Source of the DNA: Sanderia malayensis
Lineage: Eukaryota; Cnidaria; Scyphozoa; Semaeostomeae; Pelagiidae
Length of the DNA: 64,000 nucleotides
NCBI GenBank assembly: GCA_013076295.1
Contig: RQOL01000529.1
Location: forward strand, 58,838-122,837
Reading direction: 5' to 3'
Shown: positions 33,390 to 42,503 of the stretch, one piece after another
How positions within the stretch are numbered: the first letter of the stretch is position 1
Layout: every line of letters begins with the position of its first letter
Position numbers and translations under genes: made by a program
Notes under the pieces: generated by a model
The model's input: the letters and a program-made list of their open reading frames with translations, nothing else
What the model was told of the DNA's origin: nothing
Databases searched by the model: none

Positions 33390-33493
33390 AATCATTAAAC
33401 ATTTAACGTCCAATCCGTAATCCTTAAACATTTAACCTTTGAATCCTTAAACATTAAAAAAAAGCGGCTGCTCGTTAGCATATATATACTACT
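33390..33493 (-). repeat. Polinton B terminus with subterminal AATGTTTAAG repeats
   Basis: On the minus strand the sequence starts AGTAGTATATATATGCTAAC at 33493. Within about 100 bases it has AATGTTTAAG at about 33446-33455 and 33423-33432 and a diverged copy near 33395. The same start and repeats occur at the left end of Polinton A. Polintons have long TIRs beginning AG; this fits an outer end. The opposite end of B is lost. Confidence 0.7.
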
Positions 33494-33693
33494 GACGTAG
33501 CACTCGTGTTGTCGACGGCGGTGAGCAAGAGGAGGAGATTGTCAAGTAGACGCCGGTGGGTACGCGAATGCCGGATTTTCTTGTGTAGAAACCGAGTCGA
33601 TTTCACAGACGTCTGAAGCTAAATCAAATCAGGCGTGCGGAGCTGTTGAAGAGTGCAGAGCTTAAAAAATCACTAAAGAATCACTGAAGAATC

Positions 33694-34196
33694 ATGGCAG
33701 GAATTTACGAAGTTAGAAATGAAGAGGGCCTAATCAAGACATCATTTGCTGTTCAAGCTGCCTCTAACAAATGGGTGCTGGTGGTGAAAGATATGATTAA
33801 AGGTGCACTAGCTGTAAAATCAATGGCTATTTCTCATGCAGCACTGGCTCGTCTCTTGGAAATAGTTGATAGCAACATAAATCTCCACGAGATAAATCAT
33901 AAATTACAATTTCAAGGAGAAGATGTTACAAGTCTGTTTGAGAAGAACGGCGTCATCCCCACCCCACTTTTGTTGAACATTGCTGTTCCACTCAGATGGA
34001 ACGCCAAAACAACAGAAGCCCACGCCACTTTTGTTCAAGATCGCTGTTCCACTCACATCGAAGGCCAACATACTAGGGAGGTGGAGCGCGAAGCGCGCCA
34101 GCCTTCCTAGTATTATAATAAATGATGAAGAGGATGATGAACTAATTTATGGACACTTTTACCGTTTTAAGTATGAAGCATCGCTGTCCAAGTAAT
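33694..34196 (+). pseudogene. Unknown small gene between the two Polintons, broken by a mini-Helitron
   Basis: ATG at 33694 opens about 87 unique codons (MAGIYEVRNEEGLIKTSFAV onward; a helical, soluble-looking protein with no Cys), then runs into the mini-Helitron at 33956. The open frame continues through the insertion to 34110, which adds non-native residues. Sequence after the insertion (34112-34196, DEEDDELIYGHFYRF) resembles, at DNA level, the 3' part of the small frame at 34884-35042. Function unknown. Confidence 0.4.
33956..34110 (+). mobile_element. Mini-Helitron 3, complete at 155 bp
   Basis: It starts TCCCCACCCCAC right after an A (33955), has two 61-bp units and the GC-rich hairpin (34072-34111 palindrome), and ends CTAG followed by T (34111). 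Same family as the elements at 7.99 and 10.16 kb but in the opposite orientation. It is the shortest copy and defines both ends well. Confidence 0.8.
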
Positions 34197-34299
34197 AATG
34201 ATGAAGTTATTATGAAGATTTTCATACACGCATTGAGGGATGAAAGTATACAAAAAAGGTTTATTATAATAAATGATGAAGAGGATGATGAACTATAAT

Positions 34300-34762
34300 T
34301 TAACGTTCTTGGCCCGAGATTGAATTCAAAGAACCAATCAAAAACTTTCGAATGCGACGTTCGAATGTACGCGGCAAATCTCTGTCATGAGAAATCAGAA
34401 ACTTCTAGAATCTGCTAAAGTTAGTTTAAAGTTGCAAAACATCACCAAAGCTGATAAAAAACCCATAAAAAGCTTAATAACTAAAAAACGGTTTTGTTTA
34501 TGAAAAAGATTTTTACAGCAATAAAAAGAAAATCTCTTGATTATATTGAATGAATTATTTCATATTTTCCATGCACTTATAAGATGATAAGAATTTGTTA
34601 AATAAATCGCAAGAAAACACAAAAATATCGAGGAACTGAAAAATTCACGTTCTCGGCTCGAGATTGAATTCAAAGAACCAATCAGAAATTTTCGAATGCG
34701 ACGTTCGAATGTACGCGTCAAATCTCTGTCATGAGAAATCAGAAACTTCTGGAATCTGGAAT
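34300..34762. repeat. Direct duplication of about 118 bp, 344 bp apart
   Basis: GAGATTGAATTCAAAGAACC followed by AATCA and TTCGAATGCGACGTTCGAAT lies at about 34316-34420 and again at about 34660-34762, with some ten substitutions. Between the copies and in 34.20-34.30 kb there is only AT-rich sequence. No gene was seen in 34.20-34.86 kb. Confidence 0.85.
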
Positions 34763-34883
34763 GATCTGAGTTCAAAGTAAGTTGCATTTTTTCTGCTTCA
34801 AATCTTTTTTATCCTTACAGCTTTATTTGGAATTATTTTAGATTCGTTTATTTTAGAGTTTGAGAAAAAGAAGAAGAAAAAAC

Positions 34884-35042
34884 ATGAACCAATTAACGAT
34901 TGAAAATGGAGTTTTAATTGCGTTTGAATGTCCGATGTGTTGGGCACTTTTGCCGTTTTTAAACATAAATCACCGCTGCCCTGATGATAATGATGATGAA
35001 GGATATGATCATGGTGAAGAAGAGGATGATGAAGAAGTATAA
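34884..35042 (+). CDS. Small acidic protein with a half zinc knuckle
   Basis: 52 residues from ATG 34884. CPMCWALLPFLNINHRCPDD offers C-x2-C and H-x-C ligands, followed by an acidic Asp/Glu tail to the stop. A partial DNA copy of its 3' half lies at 34.11-34.20 kb. It lies just outside the Polinton A terminus. Function unknown. Confidence 0.35.
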   Translation: MNQLTIENGVLIAFECPMCWALLPFLNINHRCPDDNDDEGYDHGEEEDDEEV

Positions 35043-35148
35043 TTTAATAATAATAATGGTAATTGAGAAAAAGTATTACTGTGTGTATTCTTATATGCTT
35101 CTACCTCTCAACTGCGCATGCATCACTTTATGGCTCGAACCTTCTTTG

Positions 35149-35300
35149 AGTAGTATATAGAGGCTAACGACCATATGGACTTTTTTAATGTTTAAGAGCG
35201 GCGCGGTTTTTTAAATGTTTAAGGAAAAGGCGCGGAAGTTTGAATGTTTAAGCTGCGGATTAGGCGTGGAAGTTTTAATGTTTAAGCTTTGTGGAGGTGT
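35149..35300 (+). repeat. Polinton A left terminus with subterminal repeats
   Basis: Starts AGTAGTATATAGAGGCTAAC at 35149. AATGTTTAAG then occurs four times (35187, 35214, 35243, 35277), spaced 27-34 bases and separated by GC-rich patches such as GCGGCGCGG. The first 20 bases and the repeat word match the Polinton B end at 33493. The repeats may be binding sites for the integrase or for replication proteins. The left flank is TCTTTG; the right end of the element lies beyond the window, so the usual 6-bp target duplication cannot be checked. Confidence 0.7.
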
Positions 35301-35445
35301 CGGATTAATTTATTGGCAGAGGGTATTTGGTTTTTCGAGAAGCGTAAGATTATTTTAAAGAAAAAAGGAATTTGATATAAATTGAAAGTATATAAACCAG
35401 AAAAATTGTGTAAAATGTAAAAGGTGAAGGAAAAAGGAAGCAAAA

Positions 35446-36144
35446 ATGGATATTGTGTTTGATGAAACAGATAGTCCAGCGGAGAGAGTAGAGAAATTTT
35501 GTAAAAAATCAGCTGCTGCAAATAGAGAATTAATAAGTCAAGTTGGTTGATTTATAGAGCATATTTTTGAGATAAGAGCAGATACACAAGAAAATGTGTG
35601 TAAAATTTATGATTTGAAGAGAGACTTTCGTAAGCGTGGCTTTGATTGTAATTTTGAGTGCATAACATAGTAGATGAAAGCGGAAATTGTTTTAAAAGAT
35701 TCCGAGGAGCAAATGTTGTGGACTATATCTACAACAGAGAATGAAATATCGGATTTGAAAAGTGCTTTTATATATTTGAAAACATGTCGATCTTATTCAA
35801 GTTGGATAGATGTAGAAATGATAAAAGAAGCACATTCATATTTCATGGAAAATGAAAGAGCTTCAGAGTTTTCACAAAAAGTTAGATGTACAAAATATGA
35901 AGGTGAAGTGTATCAGTATTGTCATCCTGATAAAATTGAAAGTGAGTTACAAAAATTGATTACACAACAAGAAAAGATGAATGCGTGGGAGTTTATAGTA
36001 AGGTTTTTATGGATCCATCCGTTTGCAGACGGGAATGGGAGAATTGCAAAATTGTTATATTATTTCTTATCAAAAGATTTGAAAATATGGACTAATCAAA
36101 GTGAATATATTCGTGAATGTATAAGTCTACAAAAGAAAATGTGA
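35446..36144 (+). pseudogene. Fic-domain protein carried by Polinton A
   Basis: The part from ATG 35674 (156 residues) contains the Fic catalytic motif HPFADGNGRIAK, with the His at residue 115, preceded by helical sequence typical of Fic folds (SWIDVEMIKEAHSYFM). Fic enzymes transfer AMP or related groups to Ser, Thr or Tyr of target proteins. The same frame extends back to an ATG at 35446 but has a TGA at 35548 and two TAGs at 35668-35673. So either the gene starts at 35674 or the N-terminus is broken. The usual Arg at the end of the motif is Lys here, and I see no clear inhibitory S/T-x3-E-G/N motif. The C-terminus is short for the family. It is the first gene after the element end. Confidence 0.8.
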
Positions 36145-36279
36145 AAGATGGGAAGTTGATTTATGAATAATAAACGATCAGGAAGTGTTTATGATTTAAA
36201 ATGAATTAAAAAAAAGGTTGAATAAAACAATTTAAAATGAAATGAGGGAAAGAAATTGAAGTAATAAAGCATAATCACA

Positions 36280-37221
36280 ATGGAAGTAAGAGACTTGTTA
36301 CATCTATCGCATGAGGAGAAATTGCGATATATAGATCAACAGATCAGAAATTTAGAATGGGAGCGAAATACAGAATTAGCGAGTCAGACAACTAATTCAG
36401 AGAAGAATTTAGAGAAAGAGATGAGTGAGTTGAAAACACAACTTATTGCATTGAAAAGAGAAGATAAAAAAAGTGAAATTAATGCGGAATTAATTGGTGA
36501 GTTGTTAGATGAGCAGAAGAATTCAGGATTGAAGTTGGAAAGAGAAATGAAAGAAATAAGAGGTAAAGTAATAAAGAATGGGGAATTATATGAAGATCTG
36601 TTGGATGAACAGAGAAATGTACAAATGAAAGTAGATAAATTACTAAAGAGTAAGGTTGATAAAACAGAACAGATGGATTTTCATGAGATTCGAATGTTAG
36701 AGAATAATCAGATTAAAAATGATTTGAGGATAAAAAGGTTAGAAGAGAACTATTATCATCCAGAGTCGATGAATGGCAATATGATTTGGATTATTGATAA
36801 TTTTGTTAATGAAAGAAGGGAAGCGGTGATGGATGCAACACGATCAAATCATAGTCCAGTATTTTTAACGAGTAATTTTGGATATAAAATGGGTTTAAGA
36901 ATCTACTTGAATGGAGATCAATCACACGGAGTGCAGAATAGGTTTATTAGTTTATATATTATGGTATATAAAGGATTGTATGATAACATTGTATCATGGC
37001 CACTAGATAAGCAAGTAACATTAAGAATAATTAATCAACATAACAGAAATTTAGATGTTCAGGAAACCTTTAGAACAAAAGTAGAAAGTGAAGCTTTTAA
37101 GAAACCAAAAAGTGTTAAAAACATACCTTCAGGAGTTATATGTATGATGCCATTATCGAAGCTCAGTGAGCGAGGCTTTATAGTTGATGATAAGTTGTTT
37201 ATAGAATGTAAGGTAGAGTAA
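36280..37221 (+). CDS. Coiled-coil plus MATH (TRAF-type) domain protein in Polinton A
   Basis: 313 residues. Residues 10-160 form a Glu/Lys-rich coiled coil. About 165-313 match the meprin/TRAF-homology domain: GNMIWIIDNF, then NFGYKMGLRIYLNGD, ISLYIMVYKGLYDNIVSWPL, QVTLRIINQH, and the end GFIVDDKLFIEC. The YKM.LR.YLNGD and G.YD..L.WP motifs are those of TRAF1-6 rather than SPOP-type MATH. In TRAFs this domain trimerises and binds receptor tails in NF-kB and innate immune signalling, and the coiled coil supports trimers. RING and zinc fingers are absent. The frame is intact. By inference a captured host gene acting as a dominant interfering TRAF. Confidence 0.85.
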   Translation: MEVRDLLHLSHEEKLRYIDQQIRNLEWERNTELASQTTNSEKNLEKEMSELKTQLIALKREDKKSEINAELIGELLDEQKNSGLKLEREMKEIRGKVIKNGELYEDLLDEQRNVQMKVDKLLKSKVDKTEQMDFHEIRMLENNQIKNDLRIKRLEENYYHPESMNGNMIWIIDNFVNERREAVMDATRSNHSPVFLTSNFGYKMGLRIYLNGDQSHGVQNRFISLYIMVYKGLYDNIVSWPLDKQVTLRIINQHNRNLDVQETFRTKVESEAFKKPKSVKNIPSGVICMMPLSKLSERGFIVDDKLFIECKVE

Positions 37222-37275
37222 CAAGAGAAAAGGAACAATTTTATTGAACATAGTATCATTTTATCATTATAAATC

Positions 37276-37587
37276 TTATTGAAAATGATCATCACATAAA
37301 TCAAAAAAGAAGTCAAGTTCATCAATTTCGGAGTCAATCTCGTTAAGCCATTTGTATGTGGCTAGTTCAGATTTATACCTTGAATTTGCTTGTTGAAATC
37401 TGGTGAATGAAAGCGGTTCCTGATCATCAGGTGGAAATATTTCTTCAACTTCAACATCAGGAATCTCGTCTTTCCTCTGGTTGCATGTAGGAACATGCAA
37501 ATCGTTGTCGTCATCATCCCACATTTCAGCCGGCAATATGTTAAAATGGTTCTGTGTTTTTGGCGTGTTTATTCGTGTTTCTGGCAT
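37276..37587 (-). CDS. Unknown acidic protein, shorter paralogue
   Basis: 103 residues convergent with the MATH gene. It shares with the 37932-38483 protein the block ILPAEMWD followed by an acidic run, PDVE, then LSFTRFQQANSRYKSELAT and an Asp/Glu-rich end. The N-terminal 80 residues of the longer copy are missing, so this copy is truncated by the duplication boundary near 37.59-37.67 kb. Function unknown. Confidence 0.5.
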   Translation of the reverse strand: MPETRINTPKTQNHFNILPAEMWDDDDNDLHVPTCNQRKDEIPDVEVEEIFPPDDQEPLSFTRFQQANSRYKSELATYKWLNEIDSEIDELDFFFDLCDDHFQ

Positions 37588-37670
37588 GTTTATTCGGAAC
37601 GTCTTCCAATCGATGGGCAGTGGTTTCTTGAACTCTGGTTTTTTGGCGTTGTTGTCAGTAAACCAATATG

Positions 37671-37874
37671 GGATTAAGAATAATTAATCAACATAACAGA
37701 AATTTAGATGTTCAGGAAACATTTAGAACAAAAGTAGAAAGTGAAGCTTTTAAGAAACCAAAAAGTGTTAAAAACATACCTTCAGGAGTTCCATGTATGA
37801 TGCCATTATCGAAGCTCAGTGAGCGAGGATTTATAGTTGATGATAAGTTGTTTATAGAATGTAAGGTAGAGTAA
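37671..37874 (+). pseudogene. Duplicated 3' end of the MATH gene
   Basis: 67 codons nearly identical to the last part of the 36280-37221 gene (from RIINQH to the stop), with one visible amino-acid change (ICMM to PCMM). It lacks the start and most of the domain, so it is a partial duplicate. Confidence 0.9.
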
Positions 37875-37931
37875 CAAGAGAAAAGGAATAATTTTATTGA
37901 ACATTGTATCACTTTATCATCATAAAACTTA

Positions 37932-38483
37932 TTAAAAATTATCATTATATAAATCAAAAAAAAGTTCAAGTTCATTAACATCGTAATCACTTCCCTCAAT
38001 CCATTTTATTGTCTCTAATTCCGATTTAAAACGTCTATTGGCTTTTGTGAATCGGTTTAAGGAAAGTCCGTCTTCCTCGGTTGCCTCTTTGATTTCCACG
38101 TCTGGAATTTCGTCTTCAACTTGCTTGTCCTCGTCGTCGTCATCATCACCATCCCACATTTCTGCAGGCAATATACTGCAGTCATTTGGTTTGCTCTGGT
38201 TCGAGCGGAACATCTTCCAATCGACTCGCTCACGTTCACCAAACCAATATGGGAATGTGAATGTGGTGTGACCATTTTGTCTTACTTCACTTACAAGTCG
38301 GAGTCGCAGTTCTTTAAATTTCATCTTCAAACTTTTGTCATTTTCCCATAAATCGTGGAACAGCGGATTGCTGTTAATCCATTTTGCTGTTTGATCAGCC
38401 TTTTTCCCTTCATAAATACACATTAACCAAAAAGGCTTTGGTATACTGCGAATGGTGGTGTACGACAAAGTATCCATGTTCAA
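37932..38483 (-). CDS. Unknown Polinton A protein, longer paralogue
   Basis: 183 residues from ATG 38483. The N-terminal half is basic/aromatic (LRLRLVSEVRQNGHTTFTFP, then YWFGERERVDWK). The C-terminal half is acidic with ILPAEMWDGDDDDD and ends in an amphipathic helix (ELELFFDLYNDNF). No family recognised. Convergent with the duplicated MATH end; the two genes were duplicated together. About 100-300 bp of spacer to the next gene includes an AT-rich promoter-like stretch. Confidence 0.55.
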   Translation of the reverse strand: MNMDTLSYTTIRSIPKPFWLMCIYEGKKADQTAKWINSNPLFHDLWENDKSLKMKFKELRLRLVSEVRQNGHTTFTFPYWFGERERVDWKMFRSNQSKPNDCSILPAEMWDGDDDDDEDKQVEDEIPDVEIKEATEEDGLSLNRFTKANRRFKSELETIKWIEGSDYDVNELELFFDLYNDNF

Positions 38484-38778
38484 GAAAAATTGGAATTGAA
38501 TTTTGAAGTAAAGTGTAAGTTTCTTTTATCGATATAAACTGGTCAAACTAGTTTGATGAATAGGAATCAAAGTCTAACTGCTTGGGAATGGGGGATGCGA
38601 TTATATGATTGGACAAAATGATAATTTGATGGATGGTACGATGGGGAATGAAATATGATTGGATAGAAGATAACTATTGTTGTCGCGAGTTAAATAACCG
38701 GGAAATGGCAAATTTTGTACAAACGATTTCTAAAACTGAAGAAAGAGAAGAAGAGAAAGAAAAAAAGAGCTGAAAACG

Positions 38779-39777
38779 GTGTATACGAAGAAAGCAACGC
38801 AAGCTGCAAGAAGTTTTACAGGAGAAGGTATGTTAGACGTTACAAAATTTACAGCTAAAGTTAAGAGAAGCGTATGTGTTCTTGCACCGTTTTCAATTAA
38901 TGGAGTTGTGAGAGAAGCGCTCGACGAACTCAATCCTCGTGAGATTTCGTATGAATTATCAACATCTCTGTTAACCTATTCAGTAGGTTTTACGTCATTT
39001 ACAGATAGATTTCTGAATGTTATATTTAGTTTAGAGGAGGGAGAGATGTATTCCATCTTGAGAATTCGAGATGCAGTAAATGAGATCCGTCTTTGTAATA
39101 TGTATGTAAAGCATTTAATTGGTGGAATTAAGAAACGCATTAATTTAGATCGAATTACTTTGAATTTAATTAAAATCATGTTCCCAACAAATGCACAGTT
39201 AAGTAATATGAAGCATTTCTATGCTAATACTGACTTTAATGTCAAAAGTATTAACTTACCCGCTAAAACCGGATTGAAGCGAGATTTGGATGATGATGAA
39301 GATGTTGTTGAAAAAAAGGAGACGAAGAAGGTTAAATATGAGGATAAAAAAGGAAAACCTCATGATCCGATGAAAGAAAAAGGGGCGAGGAAAAAGGATA
39401 TTCCTCCAAAACCAGCAGTTGCAAAAGCAACTGCTACAGAGGTTAAACCTGTGAAAAAGGTTGAAGAGTGGCCAAAATCAGTTCCCACCATAAATGAATT
39501 AATGGGGGAAACTGAAGAAATGATGCAAGCAACATCATCAATTTTAAACCTTGATGAGGAATCGATCTTTGATGATATTTTGGATCATGATTTTATGAAC
39601 GATTTTGACAATGAGCCACCGAAAAAAACACACGGGCGGATAGGCCAAAAAGGTGTTCCTGGAACTGGCTTGGGACGCGGTAAGCTTCACTCCTTTAGCA
39701 ATATGGTGAAGGAGCAGCGAGAGAAGCATAGGATTCCAGGTTTATCAGATTCATCCTCCTCTTCAGAAGAGGAATAA
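38779..39777 (+). CDS. Unknown Polinton A protein, paralogue 1 of a tandem pair
   Basis: 332 codons ending TAA 39775-39777. The open frame has no ATG at its start (38779 is GTG); a nearby ATG at 38705 is in another frame, so the true start is unclear. Residues 10-150 are shared with the next gene: RSFTGEGMLDVTKFTAKVK, a GFTSF.....IF block, and FPTNAQLSNMKHFYANTDFN. The C-terminal half is Lys/Glu-rich and ends DSSSSSEEE. Unknown function. Order (next to ATPase and polymerase) suggests a core replication or virion protein. Confidence 0.65.
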   Translation: MYTKKATQAARSFTGEGMLDVTKFTAKVKRSVCVLAPFSINGVVREALDELNPREISYELSTSLLTYSVGFTSFTDRFLNVIFSLEEGEMYSILRIRDAVNEIRLCNMYVKHLIGGIKKRINLDRITLNLIKIMFPTNAQLSNMKHFYANTDFNVKSINLPAKTGLKRDLDDDEDVVEKKETKKVKYEDKKGKPHDPMKEKGARKKDIPPKPAVAKATATEVKPVKKVEEWPKSVPTINELMGETEEMMQATSSILNLDEESIFDDILDHDFMNDFDNEPPKKTHGRIGQKGVPGTGLGRGKLHSFSNMVKEQREKHRIPGLSDSSSSSEEE

Positions 39778-40000
39778 AAAACATTGATAGAAATGAACGT
39801 TATGCATTATGATTTTTTTTTATATGTAGTAGATATCATTCATTATAATTATATATTACGTAGTAAAGATGTTTTGTCTTGTTTTTTTTTATTTTGTGTT
39901 CTGTAGAAAAGAAAGAAAATGAAAAAACATATGAGAAAAAGAATATTTAATCAGATGAAAGTGAACAAATAATTAATTGTATGTAAGAGAATAATTCAAA

Positions 40001-40987
40001 ATGCCATCGATAAAAAAACTTACGCAAGACACCAGAAGTTTTGAAAATGAAGGATTAATAAATTTGAATGAATTTTCAGCTAGAGAAAAACAAACGATTT
40101 GTCTTGTGCTCCCGTTTGATTTTGCAAAATGTGCGTTGGAAATTTTGAACTGTGAAAGTAAGAAAAAAGTGAAAATTCAAACGAGTGAATCATATTTGAA
40201 ATATCAATTAGGTTTTCAAACATTTGTTAGTAAATTTATGTTGCTTATCTTTGAAAAGGAATATAATGAGTTGCGAGAAATTCTAGCGTTAGAAACAAAG
40301 ATAAATTTAAAGGATATGGTGAATAATTATGAAACACATTTGAGAGAAAAATTGTCACATAATATAGATACAATTGGAATGTTTTGTACAAAAGTATTGT
40401 TTCCAACCAATAATCAGTTATCAAAAATGAAATATTTCTTTCAAAATACAGATTTTGAGGTTGTAGAAACAGATGACTTATTAAAAAGAGAACATAATGT
40501 TCGTTATTTTGAGAATGAATTGATGGAAAATGTAAAACAAGTAGAAAGAGAAATTAATAGACGTGAAGAAGTGGATTCTGTTTTGAAAAAGGAATTGATG
40601 GAATTATTAATTATTTGTAATGCAAGTATAGGAGTAGCAAATAACCAATCGATTGACGATAGAGAGGAGGTTGTAAATTATAAGTTAGAAGATAAAATGA
40701 AAGATATTTCATTACTTATTCGAAAAAATTATACACCAAAAGAGATTAATCGAATTACACATGTGGTAAATGAAATAATTTATGCAGAAGAAAAAGCTGA
40801 CAGACAATTAATTGATGATTTATTTCAAAAAGAACTTCTCTTTCAAAAAGAGGAAAAAACGAAAATGTGTGATGAAATGTTTTTAGATGATTTGGATGAA
40901 TTACAGACAACGTTAACTTTTGATGATATAGATACAATTAATGATGATGTGGACTATATGTATGATTTTGAAGAAAAATCAATCTAA
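40001..40987 (+). CDS. Unknown Polinton A protein, paralogue 2 of a tandem pair
   Basis: 328 residues from ATG 40001. It shares with paralogue 1 the order RSFENEGLINLNEFSAREKQ, GFQTFVSKFMLLIF, and FPTNNQLSKMKYFFQNTDFE. The C-terminal half is different, an acidic helical region (FLDDLDELQTTLTFDDID). It is intact and is followed closely by the ATPase. No homologue recognised. Confidence 0.7.
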   Translation: MPSIKKLTQDTRSFENEGLINLNEFSAREKQTICLVLPFDFAKCALEILNCESKKKVKIQTSESYLKYQLGFQTFVSKFMLLIFEKEYNELREILALETKINLKDMVNNYETHLREKLSHNIDTIGMFCTKVLFPTNNQLSKMKYFFQNTDFEVVETDDLLKREHNVRYFENELMENVKQVEREINRREEVDSVLKKELMELLIICNASIGVANNQSIDDREEVVNYKLEDKMKDISLLIRKNYTPKEINRITHVVNEIIYAEEKADRQLIDDLFQKELLFQKEEKTKMCDEMFLDDLDELQTTLTFDDIDTINDDVDYMYDFEEKSI

Positions 40988-41027
40988 GTGATATAATATA
41001 TTATATAATGATTGGTAGAAGTTGCGG

Positions 41028-41905
41028 ATGATAAAAATGTTGAAACGGAAAATAGATGATATTTATTATATATCAGATGATGATGATAGAAATGAACAAA
41101 ATGATATTGGTGATGGGAAGTATAATGATGTATTATTAGCAACAAAAAAAGGAAAGGAGCATTCACAATTAATGAAAATGATAATGCTAGAAAAGTATTA
41201 TGCAGAAGTAAATAGGATTTTGAATGAAGAACCAAATATATTTGACATTACGTTAAAAAATCCATTTACGTTATTACTTACTGGTAAATCAGGTTGTGGA
41301 AAAACATTTTGGTTAATGAAGTTATTAAGTAAATGGAAAACAGTGACGAATGATCATAAAGGAAAATTGTTAAAAAATATTTTATGGTTTTATGGAATTG
41401 AACAAAAAGAACTGTTTGATAAATTGAAAAATGAATTTGGTGAAAACCATATTGAATTTATAAAAGGTTTGAAAAAAGAGAAATTAGAACAAGCAGAAAA
41501 TGAATAATAGTATTAGACGATTTAATGAGTGAAATGCGAAATGATACAGATGTAGCACAATTATTTACAAAGTGTTCACATCATAAAACAGTAACTGTTT
41601 TTATTTTATGGCAAACTCCTTTTCCACAAGGAAAAACAACTAAAGAAATAGCAACAGATGTTGATTATCAAGTGGTGTTTAACAATGAAAGACAAAAAAG
41701 CCAACTGACAACATTATGTCAACAAATGACATCAAGTGCACAAAAAGGAAGAGAATTGTTTAATAAAATTCAAAAATATTTTGATAATAATAAAGAGTCT
41801 TATCCGAATGTGCTCATGAATTTCAAATCTGGTGACGAAAAAAAGATAAATTATTTGATAAATTTTTTAAGTGATGATAAAAAAAAACCTTGTCAAGAAT
41901 TATAA
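41028..41905 (+). pseudogene. Polinton A packaging ATPase (A32/FtsK-like), one frameshift
   Basis: ATG at 41028. Walker A is LLLTGKSGCGKTFWLMKLL (about 41270-41325). After a frame change near 41500 come Walker B (IVLDDLMSEM, from about 41512) and the sensor block TVFILWQTPFPQGKTTKEIA. About 290 codons in all, the usual size. It drives DNA into preformed capsids. The frameshift sits just before Walker B, so this copy is dead unless the base is a sequencing error. Paralogues without Walker A lie at 48.7 and 51.8 kb. Confidence 0.85.
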
Positions 41906-42079
41906 ATTGGAAAATTTTAGTTATTTTCAACCTTTTCAGAAGGGTTGACGCATAATTTTCTATTAATGTTATCTACTTTCATTTGTACAATCTTCCAATA
42001 GAAGAGGATTTGAATTCATGGAGCTAAAAAGAAAAAAAAGATACAAATTTTTAAGTAAAGATGAAAAAGAACTATAAAT

Positions 42080-42349
42080 ATGAGGAACGTGCAGAATTGT
42101 TTATTACGTACTGATAATAAAGATAAGAAAAAAAGAAAAATGGGGGCTGGTGGTAGCACAATTGCGGCGTATAGTCTTTTTGGAATTGATCATGGGGCTA
42201 AGAAGAAAAAACGTCACTTTTTAAGAATGTTAGGATTGAAAGGCAAACGAGCAAAAATGATGACTATTTGGAAGATTCACAAGCATGGTGAAAATAAAAA
42301 CTTTTTTTACATGAGTGTTTATTATATTTTAAAGTTGATATATAGTTAG
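42080..42349 (+). CDS. Small basic protein of Polinton A
   Basis: 89 residues from ATG 42080. It has Lys/Arg clusters (KDKKKRKMGAGG, AKKKKRHFLRMLGLKGKRAK) around a short hydrophobic Gly/Ala stretch (STIAAYSLFGI) and a hydrophobic C-terminus. The mixture recalls small virion or core proteins, but I recognise no family. A possible 19-codon frame lies just upstream at 42019. Confidence 0.4.
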   Translation: MRNVQNCLLRTDNKDKKKRKMGAGGSTIAAYSLFGIDHGAKKKKRHFLRMLGLKGKRAKMMTIWKIHKHGENKNFFYMSVYYILKLIYS

Positions 42350-42503
42350 ATAGAACAAGTAATTATATTAATGATATGATTATGATGATTGAATAGTAAC
42401 AAATGGATATTTTTTTGATTGACACCCTTCAATAATCATAGTTGGAAATGAAAAAGATATAAATGTATAGAACCATACATAAGTAAATCATTTGCGCGCA
42501 ACA

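Noticed and set aside
32362..33420. Several plus-strand frames rich in Phe, His and Ser
   Set aside because: T-rich complement of a purine-rich stretch of Polinton B; no motifs and no consistent frame.
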